Assembly (NCBI GenBank): GCA_041398225.1
Contig: JAWKVD010000006.1
Location: 140,625 to 204,624 of the forward strand
Direction: 5' to 3'
DNA from: JAWKVD01 sp041398225
GTDB lineage: Bacteria > Pseudomonadota > Alphaproteobacteria > Caulobacterales > Hyphomonadaceae
Length of the DNA stretch: 64,000 bases
Shown: piece after piece, positions 36,032 to 42,716 of the stretch
How positions within the stretch are numbered: position 1 is the first letter of the stretch
How the letters are laid out: each line of letters begins with the position of its first letter
Notes under the pieces: generated by a model
The model's input: only the letters and a program-made list of their open reading frames with translations
What the model was told of the DNA's origin: nothing
The model's database searches: none
Position numbers and translations under genes: made by a program

Positions 36032-37189
36032 TCAGGCCGCGGCGTCCACCGGATTACCCGCAGCGCCTTCGCCGCGCACGCCGGCAAGCGGCGCCAGAAG
36101 CGCCTGACCGAGCCATCGAACGGCGGGGACGCAGACGCCGTCGCCCAGCACTTTCAGCGCGGCCGTTTCGCGCGCCGGCAACACATAGCTCTCCGGGCAT
36201 CCCATGAGCCGGGCGGCTTCCCGGGAGAGCAGGGGGCGGAAGCGTGTCTTGCCCCGTTCCGAGACGGCCAGAAACTGGCGGGACGATCCGCCGGCCGGTG
36301 TGCGCAGGCAGCCGGCCAAGCCGTCATAGCGGACCTCGGCGCGCTGAACCTTTTCGCCGTTCTCTGTACGAATGCGCCGGTAGACAGCGCCGACCCGTCG
36401 ACCGCCGCCGGCCTGGGCGGCTTCCAGTCGCTCGCGATGAAGCGGCGACATCTGCGCGAGCATCCGCGCAGCGCCGGCGTCGTCGAACCAGACATCGGCG
36501 GCGGGAGACGCCTCCACAACCGACAACAGATCGGCATTGCGGCGAGGAAGGGGCGGCGTCTTCCACCAGACCCATGCCAGACGCGTTTCATGGGGCAGCG
36601 CATCCACCGCCGTGCGCAACGTCGGGGGATGGAGAATTGGGTCCGGACCGTCGGCGACCAACGCCTCGGGAATGCGCCCTAGGTGCGCCACAACGAACAA
36701 TCGCGGTCGCGACTGCGCCGTGAAGTGATTGGCGTCCAGCACCAGCGCGCCGACGCGATAGCCCGCTTCGCCAAGCTCTCCCAGCAGCGCCGCGAAATCG
36801 CGTCCGCGATGAGACGACATAAGCCCGCATACATTCTCCAGAACCAGCGTCTGAACCGGACGGCCTGCGCTCTTCAGCCCTTCCATGAGATTCCAGAAGC
36901 CCCAAAAGGCTCCGGAGCGCGGCGCGTTCAATCCACGGCGGGCGCCAGCCAGAGACAGATCCTGACAGGGGAAGGAGGCCCAGGCGAGGTCCGCCTTGGG
37001 CAGGTCCTCGGCGCGTAGTTTCCAGATGTCTCCCTCCGCCAGACGAACATCGGGAAAGTTGGCGCGATAGGTCGCGCACTTCATCGGGTCGATATCGTTG
37101 GCGAAAACCGGTTTGAACGTCCCGGACAGCCCGAGACCAGCGAGGCCGCCGCCAGCGAAGAACTCGAGTAGAGCGGGTTTGGACGCCAT
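36032..37189 (-). CDS. DNA (cytosine-5-)-methyltransferase
   Basis: A 385-residue C5-cytosine methyltransferase. It has the conserved motifs: I FFAGGGLAGLGLSG (SAM), IV ASFPCQDLSLAG (catalytic Cys75), VI LVLENVCGLMSS, VIII FTAQSRPRLFVVA, and IX/X ending GDGVCVPAVRWLGQALL. A variable target-recognition region lies at about 185-275. Vsr follows, so the mark is probably made in a Dcm-like context prone to mutation by deamination. No restriction endonuclease is nearby. The ATG at 37189 is taken as start; a GTG one codon upstream is also possible. Confidence 0.93.
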   Translation of the reverse strand: MASKPALLEFFAGGGLAGLGLSGTFKPVFANDIDPMKCATYRANFPDVRLAEGDIWKLRAEDLPKADLAWASFPCQDLSLAGARRGLNAPRSGAFWGFWNLMEGLKSAGRPVQTLVLENVCGLMSSHRGRDFAALLGELGEAGYRVGALVLDANHFTAQSRPRLFVVAHLGRIPEALVADGPDPILHPPTLRTAVDALPHETRLAWVWWKTPPLPRRNADLLSVVEASPAADVWFDDAGAARMLAQMSPLHRERLEAAQAGGGRRVGAVYRRIRTENGEKVQRAEVRYDGLAGCLRTPAGGSSRQFLAVSERGKTRFRPLLSREAARLMGCPESYVLPARETAALKVLGDGVCVPAVRWLGQALLAPLAGVRGEGAAGNPVDAAA

Positions 37190-37222
37190 CACGGCAGATT
37201 GCAGCGATTCGGTCGCGGCGGC

Positions 37223-37909
37223 TCAGTGTCGAAGCGCGACATCCTTCCGGATCTCGGCGACCCCTCGAAACATCGGTTTGACCACATCGTCGCCCTCGGC
37301 GGCCATTGACGGCCGCCACGCCTCGACCGTGAGGTCAGGACCAATCAGCAGATAGGTCGGCACGCTGGAAATCATCAACTCCGCGGCGACCGCGCCGGTG
37401 TCGTCAACTGTGGTCTGCCACAGCCCGCCCTGGTCCTGCAGGCCCTGGTCGAGCGACAGATAGACGCCCAGCGCATCCGAGCCGCGCTCCGGGCCCGGAG
37501 GCACATGCACGCCCTTGAAATCAAGATCGGGGTCCTGGCTGGAAGCGGATGCAACGGCGTTCATGTATCGGGTGTCGGCGAGGCTGTCGTCGCTCCAAAG
37601 CCCCCAGAAGGCCAGAATGGTCCAGTGTCCGCGCAGGCTGTCCGAACTCAGGGCGCCGCCGCCATGCATCGGCAGGCTGAAGTCGGGAAGGCGCTCGCCC
37701 TGAAGAGCGTAGTCCTGGTCGAAGCGCCAGCCCTGCACCTTCTCCGCGGCCTTGACCGAAGCCGCCACGCTGGGCGCGGGAGCCGCAAGCGTATGCGCCT
37801 CGGCGGCGCCGTCCGGCGCCGAGCCGGCCGCATCGCCCGGCGAGGTGTCGCGTTGGCAAGCGCCGAAAGCCAGCGCCGCCGAAAGAACAATCATCCGTGT
37901 GAGCTTCAT
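37223..37909 (-). CDS. Thioredoxin-fold (TlpA/AhpC-like) lipoprotein lacking the CxxC motif
   Basis: A 228-residue lipoprotein: MKLTRMIVLSAALAFGACQ has a clear lipobox. A TlpA/AhpC-type fold follows: LQGERLPDFSLPMHGGGALSSDSLRGHW, then TILAFWGLWSDDSLADTRY where family members have FWATWCxxC, and SSVPTYLLIGPDL with the cis-Pro loop. Both active-site cysteines are replaced (Ser-Asp-Asp), so it cannot be a conventional disulfide reductase. It may be a binding or structural variant. It lies upstream of the methyltransferase gene on the same strand, 33 bp away. Confidence 0.72.
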   Translation of the reverse strand: MKLTRMIVLSAALAFGACQRDTSPGDAAGSAPDGAAEAHTLAAPAPSVAASVKAAEKVQGWRFDQDYALQGERLPDFSLPMHGGGALSSDSLRGHWTILAFWGLWSDDSLADTRYMNAVASASSQDPDLDFKGVHVPPGPERGSDALGVYLSLDQGLQDQGGLWQTTVDDTGAVAAELMISSVPTYLLIGPDLTVEAWRPSMAAEGDDVVKPMFRGVAEIRKDVALRH

Positions 37910-38032
37910 GGCGGTGAAGTTGGCTGCGAAAGACGGCGCGAAGATGGCGTGCGGAATCGACGCCAAGGCCTTCTCGATACGTGACTTTTTGACCTATGAA
38001 GCTTGCAGGCGTGAGTCGTGTGGGGAGAATGA

Positions 38033-38713
38033 ATGAGATTGCTCGATCCGGAGTTCTGGAGGCGCAGGCTCACCAACCCGAAGGTGATCGCCGGCATGGT
38101 GGTGGATTCGCTGCCAATCGTCGGCGTGTTGCTGTGGGGGTGGGGCGCAGCGCCGCTGGTTCTCCTGTATTGGATGGAGAACCTCATCATCGGCGTGATG
38201 ACCCTCCCGCGCCTGGTGCTGTCGGGCGTTCGATACGGCGCGCTCGGCATTATCGGAGGCGCCGGAATGGCGCTGTTCTTCACCTTCCACTACGGCCTGT
38301 TCTGCTATGTGCATGGCGTATTTCTGTCCGTGTTTTTCGCGGGGCCTGACTTTTCGCCGGGTGCGCCGGGCCTATCCGGATTCATGGACATGATCAGGAT
38401 CGCCCTGACCTCGGGCGAACACCTGAATCTCGCCGTCTATACTCTGGTCGCCTGGCACTTCCTGATGCTGATGTGGGATTTCGGCGTCCGGGGCGAGTGG
38501 CGCCGAACGACGCCGGTTGAGGAAATGGTTCGCCCCTACCAGCGGGTCGTGGTCCTGCACATCGGGCTCTTCGTTGGCGCGGGCGCGTTGATCGCGCTGG
38601 GAGATCCGATGATCGGCGTGCTGGGGTTGATCCTGCTGCGCGTTCTCTGGGGGATTGTCGCCAACGGTGACCGTGAGGCCAAGTCAACGCCGGAGCCGAG
38701 CGCCGCGATCTAG
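38033..38713 (+). CDS. DUF6498-type integral membrane protein
   Basis: A 226-residue membrane protein with about five transmembrane helices. Recognisable segments are VIAGMVVDSLPIVGVLLWGW, LVLLYWMENLIIGVMTLPRL, and ALFFTFHYGLFCYVHGVFL. The W-xENLIIG and FxFHYGxFxxVHG patterns are those of DUF6498. The function is unknown. Its stop TAG overlaps the convergent TAG of the DUF1353 gene in the shared CTAG. Confidence 0.8.
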   Translation: MRLLDPEFWRRRLTNPKVIAGMVVDSLPIVGVLLWGWGAAPLVLLYWMENLIIGVMTLPRLVLSGVRYGALGIIGGAGMALFFTFHYGLFCYVHGVFLSVFFAGPDFSPGAPGLSGFMDMIRIALTSGEHLNLAVYTLVAWHFLMLMWDFGVRGEWRRTTPVEEMVRPYQRVVVLHIGLFVGAGALIALGDPMIGVLGLILLRVLWGIVANGDREAKSTPEPSAAI

Positions 38714-39423
38714 CGGCCTCGGCGAAGAGCCAGATTGGCTTGCCGAAGCGCTTTCCATTGTTCGCGGCTGAGCTCGCACGTCGCCCACGACGAGCGATAT
38801 GGCTCCCGGTCGGGCGTCGGATCGACGATCGTCAGATCGTCCAGCTTGCGGAACACGAAGTCGCCCTTGAGGCCGTAGCCGCCGGCTCCCCCGAGCCGAA
38901 CGGCCCAGTACATCACCTGCCGCTTCAGCCAGCCGACCTGGAGTAGGCGCAGCGCCTTGACGAACGCCTTGTCCGCAATCCTGCGATTGCCCCAGTCACC
39001 CTTTTGCCCAAGGGCGTACAACCAGTCGTGGATGACCGCCGCTTCCGCATGGCGTCCAAAGGGAGAGATGACCCACTGCACGAGGCGCGGGATCGAAGCG
39101 AAATCCGTCACGTATCCGCTCGGGGCCACCACGGAAAGCCGCTTCTTGTTGCTCAGAGCGACGACGAAACCGAAGGGTTGGGAAACGGCGGCGATACGCC
39201 GGCTTTTGTCTTTCAGTTCCTTGGGAATGAGCAGAATGGCGAGGGCGGAGACGAAGCCGTCTGTCTCTCGTGCGAACAACTGATCGGCGCCGAAGGATTC
39301 GCGATCGACGAACGCGGTTTCGCGTCCCGTCGCCACGGCCTCCATCGCTTCGGATATGCCGTTGATGAGATCGCGCTCGCCCGCCTCGAGCGTGCGCCCT
39401 ATGCGTTGCTTGTTGTCGGTCAC
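38710..39423 (-). CDS. DUF1353 family protein
   Basis: A 237-residue protein. The central domain has VAPSGYVTDFASIPRLVQWVISPFG, AAVIHDWLYALGQKGDWGNRR and FVKALRLLQVGWLKRQVMYWAVRLGG. This is the DUF1353 signature (DFASxPR...HDWLY), found in both phage and bacterial genomes and of unknown activity. A roughly 80-residue N-terminal extension is mainly helical with no match. The isolated setting, without capsid or tail genes, argues against a prophage here. Confidence 0.82.
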   Translation of the reverse strand: MTDNKQRIGRTLEAGERDLINGISEAMEAVATGRETAFVDRESFGADQLFARETDGFVSALAILLIPKELKDKSRRIAAVSQPFGFVVALSNKKRLSVVAPSGYVTDFASIPRLVQWVISPFGRHAEAAVIHDWLYALGQKGDWGNRRIADKAFVKALRLLQVGWLKRQVMYWAVRLGGAGGYGLKGDFVFRKLDDLTIVDPTPDREPYRSSWATCELSREQWKALRQANLALRRGR

Positions 39424-39464
39424 CGCAGCACCCCCGGTCCGTTCCGCCGTCTCCTGCCCGAAGA

Positions 39465-40871
39465 CTAGAGGACCGGATCGGACGTGGCCACCTGTTCCTT
39501 CAACCAGGCGTCGAGCGAGGAAAGCGCCCGCAGCGACATCGCCTTCTTGCGGGACCGAGCGCGATCTGCGCCCCGAAGCCGCTTTCCGTCGGGCCCCTTG
39601 GTCTCGAACACGTCCGCTTCAGGGAACAACCCGTAGTTTATGTTCATCGGCTGAAAGCTGCGATCGCCGCTGATATGTCCGCCGGTGACGTGCTCGATCA
39701 GAGCGCCGAGCGCGGTGTCGGCGGGAGGAGCGTTCAAGGGCCGACCCAGCCGTTCAGCAGCAGCGAGGCGTCCCGCGATCAAGCCCATGGCGGCGCTTTC
39801 GACATAGCCTTCGACGCCCGAGACCTGTCCGGCGAAACGCACGCGCGGGTCCGACTTGAGCCGCAGCTGCTTGTCGAGCAGACGCGGCGAGTTGATGAAC
39901 GTGTTGCGGTGGATGCCGCCGAGGCGTTCGAACGCGGCGTTCTCCAGCCCCGGTATCATGCGGAAGATCTCGGTCTGGGCGCCGTATTTCAACTTGGTTT
40001 GAAAGCCGACCATGTTCCACAGCGTGCCAAGCTTGTTGTCCTGGCGCAGCTGCACAATGGCGTGGGCTTTTACGGTCGGGTTGTGAGGATTGGTGAGGCC
40101 GACCGGCTTCATCGGGCCAAAGCGCAGCGTTTCGGGCCCGCGCTCAGCCATCACCTCGATTGGAAGACAGCCCTCGAAATATGGCGTGCCCTCCCACTCG
40201 CGAAACTCCGTTTTCGGCGCCGCCGACAGCGCAGCGAGGAACGACTCGTACTCGTCCTTCGACATCGGGCAGTTGATGTAGGCGGCTTCGTCGCCGCCGG
40301 GTCCCGGCTTGTCGTAGCGCGACTGCCGCCAGGCCTTGGACATGTCGATGGAGTCGAACCTGACGATTGGCGCGATCGCATCGAAGAAGGCGAGGGCGTC
40401 CTCGCCGGTATGCTTGAGGATTGCCTGGGCCAGTGCATCGGAGGTCAGCGGCCCGGTGGCGATGATCACGCTGTCCCACTCGGCGGGCGGCCATCCCGCG
40501 ATCTCGCCGCGTTCGATCGTGACCAGCGGGTGCGCCTCAAGGGTGGAGGTGACGTCGGCCGAAAAGCCGTGGCGGTCGACAGCCAGAGCCGATCCGGCCG
40601 GCACCTGATGCCGGTCACCGCGCGAGATGATGAGTCCGTTGCAGCGGCGCATCTCCTCATGCAGCAGCCCCACGGCGTTGTGTTCCCAGTCGTCGGACCT
40701 GAAGGAGTTCGAGCAAACCAGCTCGGCCAGACTGTCGGTATGGTGGGCGGCCGTACCGCGTACCGGCCGCATCTCGTGCAAAACGACCGGAACGCCCGCC
40801 TGCGCGATCTGCCAGGCGGCTTCGGAGCCGGCCATGCCGCCGCCGATAACGTGAATGGGTGAAGTTGACAT
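39465..40871 (-). CDS. trmFO: Methylenetetrahydrofolate-tRNA-(uracil-5-)-methyltransferase TrmFO
   Basis: A 468-residue flavoprotein that makes m5U54 in the T-loop of tRNAs using 5,10-methylenetetrahydrofolate and FADH2. It shows IHVIGGGMAGSEAAWQIAQ (FAD-binding Rossmann), LAELVCSNSFRSDD with the key Cys53, CPMSKDEYE, and GGHISGDRSFQPMNINYGLFP near the C-terminus. I selected the ATG at 40871 (MSTSPIHV) because the preceding open frame has no family similarity. It is divergent from a frame-disrupted TonB-C-like gene, with the two starts about 44 bp apart. Confidence 0.96.
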   Translation of the reverse strand: MSTSPIHVIGGGMAGSEAAWQIAQAGVPVVLHEMRPVRGTAAHHTDSLAELVCSNSFRSDDWEHNAVGLLHEEMRRCNGLIISRGDRHQVPAGSALAVDRHGFSADVTSTLEAHPLVTIERGEIAGWPPAEWDSVIIATGPLTSDALAQAILKHTGEDALAFFDAIAPIVRFDSIDMSKAWRQSRYDKPGPGGDEAAYINCPMSKDEYESFLAALSAAPKTEFREWEGTPYFEGCLPIEVMAERGPETLRFGPMKPVGLTNPHNPTVKAHAIVQLRQDNKLGTLWNMVGFQTKLKYGAQTEIFRMIPGLENAAFERLGGIHRNTFINSPRLLDKQLRLKSDPRVRFAGQVSGVEGYVESAAMGLIAGRLAAAERLGRPLNAPPADTALGALIEHVTGGHISGDRSFQPMNINYGLFPEADVFETKGPDGKRLRGADRARSRKKAMSLRALSSLDAWLKEQVATSDPVL

Positions 40872-40914
40872 AGTTCGTATAGGCAGGAATGGCCCGATGC
40901 TAAAGGGGGACAAA

Positions 40915-42074
40915 ATGCACGTTGGTTCAGCGCGCGCTTCTAACAACATTGGTCGCGCTTCTTGTCGCGACCGTCGGGGGACCTGGAGCCGCCCACGCCG
41001 ACCTCGCAAGCTATTCGGCTGCGGTCCAAAACAACGATTTTGACGCCGCCGCGTCCGAGGCGGCCGCGACTTGGCCGACCCTGGACAAAAGTCGGTCCGA
41101 TATCAGCCTGATCGCTCGGGAGTTCGCGTGGATGTCGATGCTTGCGCATCGTCAGCACGACGCCCAAGTGTATCTCGATTTTCTCGATGGTCCTCGCCGC
41201 GGCAGGCGACAAGACCCCGATTACAACGCGGGTCCTGAAAGCCTGGATGACCTATCGCCAGATCGGCGATCACGACAGCACGGCGGCGCTGATGACCGAG
41301 CTAGCGGCCAGCCGCGATGCAAAGTCGGCGGATCTTGTGGCGATCGTAGCCGCGGACGAGCTGGCGAACGACGGCGTAGCGAGGCCGCCGAGATCGCCGC
41401 CGCGCTGCAGGCTCAGCGCGGCGAGCCCGCTGTCGGAGCGCCGCCGCTACCAGCTGGTCCTGTTGGTGAACAACTTCATGAAGGAGAAGAGGAACGCCTC
41501 GAAGAGGTTGAACACCTACAGCGATGTTGTTCGTTTGGACGATCTTCTTTTCCGCGACGCTTTTCATCCGGCGAACCGGCCGATGCGCGACGATTTGCTT
41601 AAGGTGCATGATGAGACATGGGCGTGGCGGATCGCGCTGGACTCGGTCCTGAGTTCCTCGGGGCAGGGTATGACGGAGTTCACGACATCACACGACGAAA
41701 ATCGAAGATTCGAATTCCTTGAACAGCCTGCCGACAAAGAGGTCGCGGTCTTGCCGCCATGTCCCGGAACGCTGACCGGGACGGACGATATCACCTATCC
41801 GTATCGGGCGAGCGTCGAGATGATCGTCGCCGCCGTCGTCTACCAGTTCAGGGTAGATGCCGAGGGCAAGGTCGCCGACCTGAACATTCTGGCTTCCGCG
41901 CCAAGCGAAGGTGGATTTTCGGAGGCCGTAATCGAGTCCGCGAAGAACTGGAGATACGTTCCGGACGAGGGTGTCGATACGCAAACCTGCACGATGGCCA
42001 GCCCGATGCGAGTCGGAAGTTATCAGTTTCTGCTGAAGCACCGCGAATACATCGACAAGAAGAAAAAGCGCTGA
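40915..42074 (+). pseudogene. Exported TonB C-terminal-like protein, disrupted by several frameshifts
   Basis: The coding signal jumps between frames. A good AAAGGGGG-ACAAAATG start at 40915 leads, after a one-base offset, into a signal peptide frame (LLTTLVALLVATVGGPGAAHA) that runs to YLDFLDG. The frame changes near 41190 (to LAAAGDKTPITTRVLKAW), departs at about 41377 (SEAAEIAAALQAQ is in the other frame) and returns by 41430. The rest is open to 42074 and ends in a TonB-C-like domain, VVYQFRVDAEGKVADLNILA and NWRYVPDEG. It probably was a periplasmic TonB-C protein of about 370 residues. This could be a true pseudogene or assembly error. A strong terminator follows. Confidence 0.6.
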
Positions 42075-42098
42075 CGCAGTTGGCGCGGGTACAATAGA

Positions 42099-42130
42099 AA
42101 ACGCCCGGCCTGCGTGCAGGCCGGGCGTTT
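42099..42130. terminator. Bidirectional terminator between the TonB-like gene and HU
   Basis: A perfect 15-bp stem AAACGCCCGGCCTGC / GCAGGCCGGGCGTTT with a 2-nt GT centre. A- and T-rich flanks are present on both sides, so it works for the plus-strand gene ending at 42074 and the minus-strand HU gene ending at 42156. Confidence 0.85.
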
Positions 42131-42155
42131 CCGTGACTCAAGGTCGGCGTAAAGC

Positions 42156-42479
42156 CTAGACCGATTCCTTCAGCTCTTTCGCAGCACGGAACGCGACCTT
42201 CTTGGACGCCTTGATCTTGATTTGCTCGCCGGTGGCCGGGTTGCGGCCCATGCGCGCCGGGCGTTTGCGAACCTGCAGAATGCCCAGACCGGTGAGGCGG
42301 ATACGATCGCCTTTCTTGAGATGCTTCGTGACCATGGCCACCATCTCGTTGAGCATGGCTTCAGCATGCTTCTTCGGCATTTCGTTGCTTTCCGCCAGAG
42401 CAGCAGCGATCTGCTTGAGGCTGACGGTGTTGACTTTGGCGGGCGCTTTTTTAGCGGGCGCCTTGGCGGCAGTGGCCAT
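42156..42479 (-). CDS. HU-family DNA-binding protein with Lys/Ala N-terminal extension
   Basis: A 107-residue nucleoid protein. Residues 18-107 form an HU/IHF fold (LKQIAAALAES, KGDRIRLTGLGILQVRKRPARMGRNPATGEQIKI with the DNA-gripping arm, and VAFRAAKELKESV). A short N-terminal MATAAKAPAKKAPAKV extension resembles histone H1-type basic tails. The start at 42479 has AAGGAG upstream. HU bends DNA and supports repair and replication. It is the last gene on this strand before a strong terminator, and lies downstream of uvrA. Confidence 0.93.
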   Translation of the reverse strand: MATAAKAPAKKAPAKVNTVSLKQIAAALAESNEMPKKHAEAMLNEMVAMVTKHLKKGDRIRLTGLGILQVRKRPARMGRNPATGEQIKIKASKKVAFRAAKELKESV

Positions 42480-42716
42480 GTGATACGACTCCTTTTGAAG
42501 ACCGCTTCGCCTGGGTGGTTTGTTTGTTCGCCAGACGAGTGCGCCTGTCGGACCCCAGAGAAGCGCGGATTTCAAGTAGGATTCGCTGCGATTTCACATC
42601 CAAAATGCTGAAAATCACTGGAAAACCGCGCTTTTCACACTCGTGAGGCGAGAAAAGCACTGACCGTTCGGGCTTTCCGGGCCCACTTCGGCGCGGCGAG
42701 ACGAGCGTTCAGACCC
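42480..42716. other. Intergenic region between uvrA and the HU gene
   Basis: A 237-bp region with no gene. It contains an inverted repeat GCTTTTC (42630-42636) / GAAAAGC (42652-42658) with a 15-nt interior, a possible uvrA terminator. On the minus strand TTGGAT-17-CCTACT is a weak candidate promoter for HU. Confidence 0.35.

Noticed and set aside
38710..39423. DUF1353 gene as a sign of a prophage
   Set aside because: No other phage gene, integrase or attachment repeat is near.
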